Assembly (NCBI GenBank): GCA_029243385.1
Contig: JAQWSC010000007.1
Coordinates: 124,001 to 188,000, forward strand
Length of the DNA: 64,000 bases
Source of the DNA: Flavobacteriaceae bacterium
GTDB taxonomy: Bacteria; Bacteroidota; Bacteroidia; Flavobacteriales; Flavobacteriaceae
Reading direction: 5' to 3'
Under the pieces are notes generated by a model that saw only the letters and a list, made by a program, of their open reading frames with translations, ran no database searches and had not been told where the DNA came from. Of the stretch, positions 54,871 through 64,000 are shown one piece after another (position 1 is the stretch's first letter; each line of letters begins with the position of its first letter). The translations under genes were made by a program, and so were the position numbers.

Positions 54871-57800
54871 TTAAAAATTAAGTTCCTTTTTGGCTAAAAG
54901 CTCTTCGTATTCATCAACATACCCAACAATGATATTGTTGTAAGATCGCTTTCCTGTACCTGCTGGAATTTTATGTCCAACAATAACATTCTCTTTCAAT
55001 CCTTCTAAGGTATCTACTTTACCATTTACAGCTGCTTCGTTTAGAACTTTAGTCGTTTCTTGGAACGATGCCGCTGAAATAAATGATTTCGTTTGAAGCG
55101 ATGCTCGTGTAATTCCTTGAAGAATAGGTGTAGCAGTCGCATTGACTGCGTCACGTGCTTCTACCAAGGTTTTATCATCACGAAGCAACAAAGAGTTTTC
55201 ATCTCGCAACTCACGAGCCGTCACAATTTGTCCAGCCTTTAAGTTTTCAGAATCTCCTACTTCGGTCACTACTTTTTTACCAAACAACGCATCGTTTTCT
55301 TGAATAAAGTCATTTTTGTGAACCAATTGGTTTTCCAATAATGTCGTATCTCCAGAATCGTTGATTTTTACTTTACGCATCATTTGTCGAACCACTACCT
55401 CAAAGTGCTTATCGTTGATTTTTACCCCTTGCAAACGATATACTTCTTGTACTTCGTTTACCAAGTACTGCTGAACTGCAGATGGCCCTTTGATAGACAG
55501 GATGTCGTTTGGAGTAATGGATCCATCAGATAATGGCATTCCTGCTTTTACAAAGTCGTTTTCCTGAACCAAAATTTGACTCGAAAGTTTGACCAAGTAT
55601 TTTTTGATTTCTCCTGTTCGAGATTCAACTATAATTTCACGGTTTCCTCTTTTGATTTTTCCAAAAGAAACCACTCCATCAATTTCAGAAACAACCGCTG
55701 GGTTGGAAGGGTTTCGAGCTTCGAATAGTTCTGTAACTCGTGGTAAACCTCCTGTAATATCTCCAGATTTTGCAGATTTTCTAGGGATTTTCACCAATAC
55801 TTTTCCTTCTTTGATTTTCTCTCCGTCATCTACCATAAGGTGTGCTCCCAGTGGCAAGTTGTACGACTGTAAAACAGCTCCTTTGGCATCTTTAATTAAC
55901 AACGTTGGAATGATTTTCTTGTTTCTAGATTCCGAAATTACTTTTTCTTGGAAACCAGTTTGCTCATCAATTTCAACTTGATAGGTAACTCCTTGTTCAA
56001 CATTTTCGTATTCAATGACTCCAGTAAATTCAGAGACAATAACACCGTTGTAGGGATCCCACTGACAAACTACATCGCCTTTTTTAAGCGATTGACCGTT
56101 TTTGATCATCAACGAAGATCCGTAAGGAATAATGTTGGTGCTTAAAATCAATCCTGTTTTCTTATCTACCAATTTAATTTCAGAAGTTCTTGAAATAACA
56201 ATCGTAACGGCATTACCGTCTGCGTCTTTTCCAGAAACTGTTTTTAAATCTTCGATTTCAGCAATTCCGTCAAACTTAACGGCTAATTTGTTTTCTTCAG
56301 AAATGTTTCCTGCAATACCTCCTACGTGGAAGGTTCTCAACGTAAGCTGAGTTCCTGGCTCACCAATCGATTGTGCGGCAACAACTCCTACAGCTTCTCC
56401 TTGTTGAACCATTTTACCGGTTGCAAGGTTTCTTCCGTAACATTTGGCACAAATTCCTTTGGGTGCTTCACAGGTAAGTGCAGAACGAACTTCTACCTTT
56501 TCGACAGGAGAACCTTCGATCGCTTTTACATTTTCTTCAGAAATTTCGTCTCCTGCTTTTACCAACAATTCGTCAGTGAGCGGGTTATAAACATCGTGCA
56601 ATGAAACACGGCCCAAAATCCGCTCGCCTAAAGTTTCAACAACCTCTTCATTTTTCTTAAGAGGGGATACCGAAACACCACGAAGGGTTCCACAATCCAC
56701 AGAGTTTACAATAACATCTTGTGCTACATCTACCAAACGACGGGTTAAGTATCCTGCATCGGCCGTTTTAAGTGCGGTATCTGCCAATCCTTTACGAGCT
56801 CCGTGCGTAGAGATAAAATATTCCAAAATCGACAATCCTTCCTTAAAGTTGGAAAGAATCGGATTTTCAATAATTTCACCTCCTCCGGCATTTGATTTTT
56901 TAGGCTTGGCCATCAATCCACGCATACCTGTCAACTGGCGAATCTGCTCTTTCGAACCCCTTGCACCCGAATCCAACATCATATACACAGAGTTGAATCC
57001 TTGTTGATCTTCACGAATCCGCTTCATGGCCAATTCAGTCAAAGCTGCATTGGTAGAAGTCCAAATATCAATTACTTGGTTGTAACGTTCGTTATTGGTA
57101 ATAAGCCCCATGTTGTAGTTGGCAATAATTCCGTCAACTTGCTCATTGGCTTGATCAATCATTGTATGTTTTTCTTGAGGAATAATAATATCACCCAAGC
57201 TAAATGAAAGTCCTCCTTTGAATGCAAATGAGTACCCCATGTTTTTAATCTTGTCAAGGAAAGCAGCTGTTTCAGGAACACTGGTAACCTTCAAGATATT
57301 TCCAATGATATCACGGAGTGATTTTTTGGTCAATACTTCGTTTACGTATCCAGCGGCTTCGGGCACTACTTCATTAAAGAGCACACGACCCACAGTAGTT
57401 TCAATGATTTGATAAACCAATTCTCCACTCTCGTTAAAGTCTTTGGTGCGAATCTTAATCATGGCGTTGATTTCTACTTTGCCTTCGTTGTATGCAATAT
57501 TTACTTCTTCAGCTGAGTAGAAGGTCAATCCTTCTCCCTTAACAGGTTGTTCTTTTGTTGAGTAACGCGACTTGGTCATGTAGTACAATCCCAATACCAT
57601 ATCCTGAGAAGGAACCGTAACAGGTGATCCGTTTGCAGGATTTAAAATATTGTGAGAAGCCAACATTAACAATTGCGATTCCAAAATAGCTTCCGGTCCT
57701 AATGGAAGGTGAACAGCCATTTGATCCCCATCGAAATCCGCATTAAATGCAGTACACACAAGCGGGTGAAGCTGTATCGCTTTTCCTTCGATAAGCTTTG

Positions 57801-59166
57801 GCTGAAACGCCTGAATTCCCAATCGGTGCAAAGTGGGAGCACGGTTGAGTAATACAGGATGTCCTTTCAATACATTTTCAAGAATATCCCAAACTACAGG
57901 CTCGCGCTTATCTATAATTTTCTTAGCAGATTTTACCGTTTTAACAATTCCTCTTTCAATCAGTTTACGAATGATAAAAGGCTTGTACAACTCAGCGGCC
58001 ATGTTTTTTGGCAATCCGCATTCGTATAATTTCAATTCCGGTCCAACGACAATTACCGAACGAGCCGAATAATCTACACGTTTTCCTAATAAGTTTTGAC
58101 GGAAACGACCTTGTTTTCCTTTTAGAGAATCTGAAAGGGATTTCAATGGACGATTAGCATCTGTTTTTACAGCAGATGATTTACGCGTGTTGTCAAATAA
58201 AGAATCTACCGACTCTTGCAACATTCGTTTTTCGTTTCTCAAAATTACTTCCGGTGCTTTGATCTCAACCAATCGTTTCAGACGATTGTTTCGAATAATA
58301 ACACGACGGTATAAGTCATTCAAATCGGATGTCGCAAATCGACCTCCATCTAAAGGAACTAAGGGTCTTAATTCTGGTGGAATTACAGGAATCACTTTCA
58401 TGATCATCCACTCCGGTTTATTTTCACGGTTGTTATTGGATTCTCGTAAAGCTTCAACAACTTGAAGTCTTTTGAGTGCTTCTGTTTTTCGTTGTTTGGA
58501 AGTTTCGTTGTTGGCTTTGTGACGCAATTCGAAAGAAAGTGCATCCAAATCAATTCGTGAAAGCAATTCAATCAAACACTCCGCTCCCATTTTGGCGATG
58601 AATTTGTTGGGGTCGCTATCTTCCAAATATTTATTTTCTTGTGGAATGGATTCCAACACGTTCAAATATTCTTCCTCTGTAAGGAAGTCCATTTTTTGAA
58701 CAGGTTCTCCCTCAGCATTGGTAGCAATACCTGGCTGAATAACTACGTATCGTTCGTAATAGATAATCATGTCCAACTTCTTGGAAGGAAGGCCTAATAG
58801 ATATCCTATTTTGTTGGGAAGCGAACGGAAATACCAAATATGAGCAACAGGAACCACCAAATTGATGTGTCCTACGCGATCTCTTCGTACTTTTTTCTCG
58901 GTAACTTCTACCCCACAACGATCACAAACGATTCCTTTGTATCGAATACGCTTATACTTTCCACAAGCACATTCAAAATCCTTAACAGGGCCAAAGATTC
59001 GTTCACAAAACAATCCGTCACGCTCTGGTTTGTGCGTACGATAATTGATGGTTTCTGGTTTTAGAATTTCACCTCTTGACGATGCCAAAATGGTTTCGGG
59101 AGAAGATAAACCAATTGAAATTTTACTGAATTTTAACGCCTTAGGCGCATCGTTATTTCTAGCCAT
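54871..59166 (-). CDS. rpoC: DNA-directed RNA polymerase subunit beta'
   Basis: The catalytic largest subunit of RNA polymerase. It has 1431 residues. The N-terminal zinc ribbon is [20 protein letters not shown] with a following CDRCG. The catalytic loop NADFDGD with three metal-binding aspartates is in [16 protein letters not shown]. The bridge helix and trigger loop are in [21 protein letters not shown] and the [16 protein letters not shown] region, and the second zinc site is in [19 protein letters not shown]. Bacteroidota-type insertions and the C-terminal [11 protein letters not shown] are present. It starts 27 bases after rpoB. Confidence 0.98.
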   Translation of the reverse strand: MARNNDAPKALKFSKISIGLSSPETILASSRGEILKPETINYRTHKPERDGLFCERIFGPVKDFECACGKYKRIRYKGIVCDRCGVEVTEKKVRRDRVGHINLVVPVAHIWYFRSLPNKIGYLLGLPSKKLDMIIYYERYVVIQPGIATNAEGEPVQKMDFLTEEEYLNVLESIPQENKYLEDSDPNKFIAKMGAECLIELLSRIDLDALSFELRHKANNETSKQRKTEALKRLQVVEALRESNNNRENKPEWMIMKVIPVIPPELRPLVPLDGGRFATSDLNDLYRRVIIRNNRLKRLVEIKAPEVILRNEKRMLQESVDSLFDNTRKSSAVKTDANRPLKSLSDSLKGKQGRFRQNLLGKRVDYSARSVIVVGPELKLYECGLPKNMAAELYKPFIIRKLIERGIVKTVKSAKKIIDKREPVVWDILENVLKGHPVLLNRAPTLHRLGIQAFQPKLIEGKAIQLHPLVCTAFNADFDGDQMAVHLPLGPEAILESQLLMLASHNILNPANGSPVTVPSQDMVLGLYYMTKSRYSTKEQPVKGEGLTFYSAEEVNIAYNEGKVEINAMIKIRTKDFNESGELVYQIIETTVGRVLFNEVVPEAAGYVNEVLTKKSLRDIIGNILKVTSVPETAAFLDKIKNMGYSFAFKGGLSFSLGDIIIPQEKHTMIDQANEQVDGIIANYNMGLITNNERYNQVIDIWTSTNAALTELAMKRIREDQQGFNSVYMMLDSGARGSKEQIRQLTGMRGLMAKPKKSNAGGGEIIENPILSNFKEGLSILEYFISTHGARKGLADTALKTADAGYLTRRLVDVAQDVIVNSVDCGTLRGVSVSPLKKNEEVVETLGERILGRVSLHDVYNPLTDELLVKAGDEISEENVKAIEGSPVEKVEVRSALTCEAPKGICAKCYGRNLATGKMVQQGEAVGVVAAQSIGEPGTQLTLRTFHVGGIAGNISEENKLAVKFDGIAEIEDLKTVSGKDADGNAVTIVISRTSEIKLVDKKTGLILSTNIIPYGSSLMIKNGQSLKKGDVVCQWDPYNGVIVSEFTGVIEYENVEQGVTYQVEIDEQTGFQEKVISESRNKKIIPTLLIKDAKGAVLQSYNLPLGAHLMVDDGEKIKEGKVLVKIPRKSAKSGDITGGLPRVTELFEARNPSNPAVVSEIDGVVSFGKIKRGNREIIVESRTGEIKKYLVKLSSQILVQENDFVKAGMPLSDGSITPNDILSIKGPSAVQQYLVNEVQEVYRLQGVKINDKHFEVVVRQMMRKVKINDSGDTTLLENQLVHKNDFIQENDALFGKKVVTEVGDSENLKAGQIVTARELRDENSLLLRDDKTLVEARDAVNATATPILQGITRASLQTKSFISAASFQETTKVLNEAAVNGKVDTLEGLKENVIVGHKIPAGTGKRSYNNIIVGYVDEYEELLAKKELNF

Positions 59167-59193
59167 AATAAATGGTACTGTTTTAAATTTTAT

Positions 59194-62100
59194 CTATTCT
59201 TCTAATCGAATGTCAAGTCCTAAACCTTTCAATTCGTGCATCAATACGTTAAAGGATTCTGGTAAACCAGCCTCAGGCATAGTTTCTCCTTTAACAATCG
59301 ACTCATACGTTTTGGCACGTCCCACAACGTCATCGGATTTTACAGTGAGAATTTCTTGAAGTGTGCTGGAGGCTCCATAAGCTTCCAATGCCCACACTTC
59401 CATCTCACCAAATCGCTGACCTCCAAATTGTGCTTTACCTCCGAGAGGTTGTTGCGTAATTAGGGAGTAAGGTCCAATCGATCGAGCGTGCATCTTGTCA
59501 TCTACCATGTGACCTAGCTTTAACATATAAATCACACCTACCGTTGCTGGCTGATCGAAACGCTCTCCCGTTCCTCCATCATACAAATACGTATGACCAA
59601 ATAATGGAACATTGGCTTCTTCAGTTAGCTCATTAATTTGATCAAGCGTTGCTCCATCAAAAATTGGAGTGGCAAACTTTTTACCAAGTTTTTGTCCTGC
59701 CCAACCAAGAACCGTTTCGTATATCTGACCAATGTTCATACGAGAAGGTACTCCAAGTGGGTTCAATACAATATCAACAGGTGTTCCGTCTTCCAAAAAT
59801 GGCATGTCTTCTTGACGGACGATTCGGGCAACAATACCCTTGTTTCCGTGACGTCCAGCCATCTTATCTCCTACTTTGAGTTTCCTCTTTTTAGCAATGT
59901 AAACTTTTGCTAATTTTAGAATTCCAGCAGGAAGTTCGTCTCCAACAGAAATGGTAAACTTATCGCGTCGCAATGCTCCTTGCAAATCATTTTCTTTGAT
60001 TTTGTAATTGTGCATCAAATCCGCAACATTGGCGTTTACTTTCTTATCAACTGTCCAGCTCCCTCCAATAAGGTGCGCGTAGTCGTCAACAGCATTTAGC
60101 ATTTTCAAAGTGTATTTCTTTCCTTTTGGAAGCACTTCTTCACCCAAATCGTTTTGAACTCCTTGACATGTTTTTCCACTTAAAAGTGTAAATAATTTGT
60201 CAACCAATACGCTTTTAAGATTGCTGAATTTTGTTTCGTATGTTGCTTCAAGCTCAGCAATTGCTTCTTTATCTTGCGATCGTTTGCGCTTGTCTTTAAC
60301 AATTCGTGTAAAAAGCTTTTTATCAATAACGACTCCATTCAATGATGGCGAAGCTTTTAAAGATGCATCTTTTACGTCTCCAGCTTTATCACCAAAAATG
60401 GCACGCAAGAGTTTTTCTTCTGGAGTAGGATCGGATTCTCCTTTTGGAGTAATTTTTCCAATCAGAATATCTCCAGGGTGCACTTCTGCTCCCACTCGGA
60501 TCATTCCATTTTCATCCAAATTACTAGTAGCTTCCTCACTTACGTTGGGAATGTCGTTGGTCAATTCTTCTTTTCCGAGTTTTGTGTCTCGTACTTCCAA
60601 AGAATATTCATCGATATGAATTGATGTAAAGACATCGTCACGAACTACTTTTTCAGAAATTACAATGGCATCCTCAAAGTTATATCCTTTCCAGGGCATG
60701 AAGGCTACTTTCAGGTTGCGTCCTAACGCCAATTCACCTTCTTCAGTTGCGTATCCTTGGCAAAGAACTTGTCCTTTGGTTACTTTGTCTCCTTTTTTAA
60801 CGATCGGCTTCAAGTTGATACAAGTTCCTTGATTTGTTTTACGAAACTTTACAAGGTCGTATGTTTTGCTATCATCGTCAAAAGAAACTAACTTTTCAAT
60901 GTCTGAATAACTGTATTTGATAGTGATTTTTTCAGCATCAACATATTCTACCACACCTTTTCCTTCGGCATTGATCAATACGCGCGAATCAGAAGCTACT
61001 TGACGTTCAAGTCCAGTCCCTACAATCGGAGACTGAGGTCGTAACAAAGGAACAGCCTGACGCATCATGTTTGATCCCATAAGTGCACGGTTGGCATCAT
61101 CGTGTTCCAAGAAAGGAATTAATGAAGCCGAAATCGAAGCGATTTGGTTAGGAGCTACATCTGTATAATTTACTTGATTAGGCTCCACAACTGGGTAATC
61201 TGCTTCTTCTCGAGCAATTACTTTGTCAATATTGATGGCTCCTTCTTTGGTTTTTGAAATATTGGCCTGGGCGATTAGCTTACCTTCTTCTTCTTCAGCA
61301 GATAAGTATTTCACTTCATCCAAATTGATTTTTCCATCGGTTACCGATCGGTAAGGAGTTTCAATAAAACCAAGGTTATTGACTTTTGCATAAACTGCCA
61401 ATGATGAAATTAGTCCAATGTTGGGCCCTTCGGGTGTTTCAATAGGACACAATCTTCCGTAGTGCGTGTAATGAACATCTCGCACCTCAAATCCTGCTCT
61501 TTCTCTTGACAAACCTCCAGGTCCTAATGCAGACAAACGTCGTTTGTGAGTAATCTCTGCCAATGGATTGGTTTGATCCATGAATTGAGAAAGTTGGTTG
61601 GTTCCAAAAAAGGAATTGATTACCGAAGAAAGAGTTTTCGCATTGATCAGATCAATAGGAGTAAATACTTCGTTGTCGCGAACGTTCATTCGCTCACGAA
61701 TGGTTCGAGCCATTCGAGATAATCCAACTCCAAACTGAGAAGACAACTGCTCACCTACTGTTCGTACACGACGATTGGAAAGGTGATCAATATCATCAAT
61801 CTCTGCTTTGGAATTAATTAATTGAATTAAAAATTTGATAATAGTGATGATATCTTCTTTGGTCAAGACTTGCTTGTCCTTTGCGATATCCAATCCTAAT
61901 TTTTTGTTCATTCTGTAACGCCCAACTTCTCCCAAGTTGTATCGTTGGTCTGAAAAGAAGAGCTTGTCAATAATTCCTCGGGCTGTTTCCTCATCTGGCG
62001 GCTCAGCGTTTCGAAGTTGACGGTAAATATGTTCAACCGCTTCTTTTTCTGAATTGGTTGGATCTTTTTGTAGTGTATTGTGAATAATCGCATAGTCTGC

Positions 62101-63000
62101 AGATTGCCCTTCTTCTTTATGAATAAGGATTGTTTTCACGTTGGCTTCGATAATTTGCTCGATGTGATCTTTTTCAAGAATCGTATCACGATCTAAAACA
62201 ATTTCATTTCGTTCTATCGAAACTACTTCTCCGGTGTCTTCATCCACAAAATCTTCAAACCAAGTGTTCAACACACGTGCAGCCAGTTTGCGGCCTAAAA
62301 CTTTTTTAAGTCCTGATTTTGAAACTTTGATTTCCTCAGCAAGATCAAAAATTTCAAGAATATCTTTATCGCGCTCAAATCCAATAGCACGGAACAAAGT
62401 TGTTACCGGTAATTTTTTCTTTCTGTCAATGTAAGCGTACATGACATTGTTGATGTCTGTTGCGAATTCAATCCAAGATCCTTTGAATGGAATAACACGA
62501 GCAGAGTACAATTTGGTTCCATTGGCGTGGAACGATTGTCCAAAGAATACCCCAGGTGAACGGTGAAGTTGTGAAACAACAATTCGTTCGGCACCATTGA
62601 TACAAAACGTTCCGCTGGGTGTCATATAAGGAATGACTCCTAGGTAAACATCCTGAACAATAGTTTCAAAGTCTTCGTGTTCTGGATCCGTACAGTACAA
62701 CTTTAAGCGCGCCTTAAGGGGTACGCTATAGGTCAATCCTCTTTCGATGCACTCTTGAATGGAGTATCTAGGTGGATCAACGAAATAGTCTAAAAATTCT
62801 AGAACAAATTGATTACGGGTATCCGTAATAGGGAAGTTTTCCATGAAGGTATTGTACAATCCCTCATTTCCTCGTTCTTCTGATTTGGTTTCCAACTGAA
62901 AAAAATCTTGAAAAGATTTTATTTGAATATCCAAAAAATCGGGATAATCAGGAGTGTTGGTTGCGGAGGCGAAATTTAGTCTTTCAAGTGTACTTGACAT
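59194..63000 (-). CDS. rpoB: DNA-directed RNA polymerase subunit beta
   Basis: The second-largest polymerase subunit. It has 1268 residues from the ATG at 63000 ([26 protein letters not shown]); a TTG three bases earlier would add one residue. The rifampicin pocket region is [42 protein letters not shown], the wild-type sensitive pattern. The C-terminal end has [16 protein letters not shown] and the DIRLEE tail. A long hairpin lies 66 bases upstream, between rplL and rpoB. Between them is an intercistronic region of 123 bases. Confidence 0.98.
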   Translation of the reverse strand: MSSTLERLNFASATNTPDYPDFLDIQIKSFQDFFQLETKSEERGNEGLYNTFMENFPITDTRNQFVLEFLDYFVDPPRYSIQECIERGLTYSVPLKARLKLYCTDPEHEDFETIVQDVYLGVIPYMTPSGTFCINGAERIVVSQLHRSPGVFFGQSFHANGTKLYSARVIPFKGSWIEFATDINNVMYAYIDRKKKLPVTTLFRAIGFERDKDILEIFDLAEEIKVSKSGLKKVLGRKLAARVLNTWFEDFVDEDTGEVVSIERNEIVLDRDTILEKDHIEQIIEANVKTILIHKEEGQSADYAIIHNTLQKDPTNSEKEAVEHIYRQLRNAEPPDEETARGIIDKLFFSDQRYNLGEVGRYRMNKKLGLDIAKDKQVLTKEDIITIIKFLIQLINSKAEIDDIDHLSNRRVRTVGEQLSSQFGVGLSRMARTIRERMNVRDNEVFTPIDLINAKTLSSVINSFFGTNQLSQFMDQTNPLAEITHKRRLSALGPGGLSRERAGFEVRDVHYTHYGRLCPIETPEGPNIGLISSLAVYAKVNNLGFIETPYRSVTDGKINLDEVKYLSAEEEEGKLIAQANISKTKEGAINIDKVIAREEADYPVVEPNQVNYTDVAPNQIASISASLIPFLEHDDANRALMGSNMMRQAVPLLRPQSPIVGTGLERQVASDSRVLINAEGKGVVEYVDAEKITIKYSYSDIEKLVSFDDDSKTYDLVKFRKTNQGTCINLKPIVKKGDKVTKGQVLCQGYATEEGELALGRNLKVAFMPWKGYNFEDAIVISEKVVRDDVFTSIHIDEYSLEVRDTKLGKEELTNDIPNVSEEATSNLDENGMIRVGAEVHPGDILIGKITPKGESDPTPEEKLLRAIFGDKAGDVKDASLKASPSLNGVVIDKKLFTRIVKDKRKRSQDKEAIAELEATYETKFSNLKSVLVDKLFTLLSGKTCQGVQNDLGEEVLPKGKKYTLKMLNAVDDYAHLIGGSWTVDKKVNANVADLMHNYKIKENDLQGALRRDKFTISVGDELPAGILKLAKVYIAKKRKLKVGDKMAGRHGNKGIVARIVRQEDMPFLEDGTPVDIVLNPLGVPSRMNIGQIYETVLGWAGQKLGKKFATPIFDGATLDQINELTEEANVPLFGHTYLYDGGTGERFDQPATVGVIYMLKLGHMVDDKMHARSIGPYSLITQQPLGGKAQFGGQRFGEMEVWALEAYGASSTLQEILTVKSDDVVGRAKTYESIVKGETMPEAGLPESFNVLMHELKGLGLDIRLEE

Positions 63001-63047
63001 CAATGAACAATTTTTTAATTACAATAAATTGATAATAAACACGCGTA

Positions 63048-63061
63048 GTGTTTATAAACAC
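63048..63061. repeat. 14-base perfect palindrome before rpoB
   Basis: GTGTTTATAAACAC reads the same on both strands. It is immediately downstream (in the sense of transcription) of the long rplL-rpoB hairpin and about 48 bases before the rpoB start. It could form a short second hairpin in RNA or be a protein site. Confidence 0.45.
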
Positions 63062-63066
63062 GAAAG

Positions 63067-63102
63067 GGTTTAGACCTTTGAAGCACTTCAAAAGTCTAAA
63101 CC
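63067..63102 (-). promoter_or_regulatory. Long rplL-rpoB intercistronic hairpin (attenuator or processing site)
   Basis: GGTTTAGACTTTTGAAG and CTTCAAAGGTCTAAACC on the minus strand pair over 17 positions with one G-T pair and a tiny loop (16 pairs, 2-4 base loop). There is no T tract behind it, so it is unlikely to be a simple terminator. In E. coli the corresponding rplL-rpoB gap carries an attenuator and an RNase III site; a similar role here is inferred. Confidence 0.6.
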
Positions 63103-63123
63103 AATCGTTGGTTGAGGGGGAAC

Positions 63124-63501
63124 TTATTTAAGCTCTACCTCAGCTCCTGCTTCTTCCAAAGAAGTCTTAAGCCCTTCAGCTTCGTCTTTAGAAACAGCTT
63201 CTTTGATATTGCTTGGCGCATTATCAACAAGCTCTTTTGCTTCTTTAAGACCAAGACCTGTCAATTCTTTGACAAGCTTAACTACCGCTAGTTTCGATCC
63301 ACCAGCAGCTTTTAATACTACGTCAAATTCTGATTTTTCTTCAGCAGCATCGCCACCAGCAGCACCTCCACCAGCAGCAACTGCAACTGCAGCAGCAGCA
63401 GGCTCAATACCGTACTCTTCTTTTAAAATAGTAGCTAATTCGTTAACTTCTTTAACTGTTAAGTTTACTAATTGTTCTGCAAAATCTTTTAAATCTGCCA
63501 T
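63124..63501 (-). CDS. rplL: 50S ribosomal protein L7/L12
   Basis: The flexible stalk protein that recruits translational GTPases. It has 125 residues: an N-terminal dimerisation domain ([23 protein letters not shown]), an Ala/Gly-rich hinge (about 36-52), and the C-terminal domain with [38 protein letters not shown], which contacts the GTPases. Codon and residue content are normal for L12. It lies 39 bases after rplJ and 123 before rpoB. Confidence 0.98.
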   Translation of the reverse strand: MADLKDFAEQLVNLTVKEVNELATILKEEYGIEPAAAAVAVAAGGGAAGGDAAEEKSEFDVVLKAAGGSKLAVVKLVKELTGLGLKEAKELVDNAPSNIKEAVSKDEAEGLKTSLEEAGAEVELK

Positions 63502-63540
63502 TTTTATTCGTATTTGAAATTGTTATAAATTAATTTTTGT

Positions 63541-64000
63541 TTATCCTTCTTTTTCAGAAAGCGTTTTAATAATCCCACTCAATGTATTACCGCTTGATTG
63601 AAGCGCTGACACAACATTTTTAGCAGGCGATTGGAGTAAGGTGATAATTTCTCCTATTAACTCCTCCTTAGATTTAATATTAACTAAGGCTTCCACTAGA
63701 TCATCTCCTACGTATGTAGCTTCTTCAATGTAAGCTCCTTTTAGAATAGGTTTGTCAGATTTCTTTCGAAATTCTTTAATGACCTTTGCGGGTGCGTTTC
63801 CAACCTCTGAGAACATCAGCGAAGTGTTTCCTTTAAGGATTTCTGTGAGTTCACCGAAATCTTTATCAGAAGCCTCCATGGCTTTTGCTAACAAGGTATT
63901 TTTTACAACTGCCAGACGGACATCTGCTTTGAAACAAGCACGTCTAAGGTTTGAAGTCGCCGCAGCGTTCAATCCCGAAGTGTCTGTTAAATAAATGTTT
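63541..64000 (-). CDS. rplJ: 50S ribosomal protein L10, 5' end beyond window
   Basis: The stalk base protein that anchors L12 dimers and binds 23S rRNA. About 153 residues are visible, beginning NIYLTDTSGLNAAATSNLRR at the right edge in frame with the rest, so the start lies outside. The RNA-binding core includes RLAVVKNTLLAKAM, and the C-terminal helix ends ALQSSGNTLSGIIKTLSEKEG. L10 also represses its own operon through the leader mRNA, but that leader is not in view. It is followed 39 bases later by rplL. Confidence 0.97.
   Translation of the reverse strand, partial: NIYLTDTSGLNAAATSNLRRACFKADVRLAVVKNTLLAKAMEASDKDFGELTEILKGNTSLMFSEVGNAPAKVIKEFRKKSDKPILKGAYIEEATYVGDDLVEALVNIKSKEELIGEIITLLQSPAKNVVSALQSSGNTLSGIIKTLSEKEG

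Overview
The window comes from a low-GC Bacteroidota chromosome, most likely a Flavobacteriaceae member. The evidence is: type IX secretion (T9SS) cargo with both type A and type B C-terminal domains; BshC of bacillithiol synthesis; a DUF4295 mini-gene next to rpmB-rpmG-ftsY; TAnnTTTG promoter elements; almost no Shine-Dalgarno sites; and gene orders typical of flavobacteria. Most of the 64 kb is core chromosome. I see no tRNA, rRNA, CRISPR array, insertion sequence or prophage.

Layout. 0-2.3 kb: envelope glycosyltransferases, the first an in-frame GT2-GT4 fusion cut by the left edge. 2.5-9 kb: tsaC, cca, ctaA, a pRiA4b ORF-3-like gene, a conserved unknown protein with kinase-like motifs, and an ABC ATPase/permease pair. 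9-15.4 kb: a 2119-residue T9SS type B surface protein with C-type lectin and repeated domains. 15.4-25.3 kb: uvrB, hsp20, sucC, lysA, mnmA, yidC, pyrG. 25.4-32.8 kb: a LysM/PBP1 protein, guaA, bshC, rimO, ftsY. 32.8-39.3 kb: DUF4295, rpmG, rpmB, cinA, an FAH protein, an exonuclease, a 2-oxoacid dehydrogenase E2, a GT2 and recR, nearly all on the minus strand. 39.4-49.5 kb: a sodium:solute symporter, fabH, htpG, stress and membrane genes, alkB, a lipoprotein, queD, idi and a T9SS type A zinc metalloprotease. 49.6-54.5 kb: prfC, then a decaying accessory patch with two tandem ppk2 genes (each broken by one lesion), a truncated VOC gene and a GNAT. 54.5-64 kb: the minus-strand operon rplJ-rplL-rpoB-rpoC-DUF3467.

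Most notable: (1) hsp20 and htpG, 24 kb apart and on opposite strands, share a bipartite promoter-operator module: a TGWC-N5-GTCW inverted repeat, 10-11 nt, then TTTGGTA-N5-TTTG. It resembles a sigma-54 -24/-12 promoter with an adjacent activator or repressor site and suggests a dedicated heat-shock circuit. (2) Both tandem ppk2 copies carry independent single lesions (a poly-A frameshift and a CAA-to-TAA stop), share a 50-nt tract that looks gene-converted, and lie between imperfect direct repeats. (3) A GT2-GT4 glycosyltransferase fusion. (4) A flavobacterial protein of unknown function carrying spaced K/E, D-x4-N and DFD residues like a divergent protein kinase. (5) A 34-nt-class hairpin between rplL and rpoB. 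No wholly new multi-gene defence or biosynthetic system is evident.
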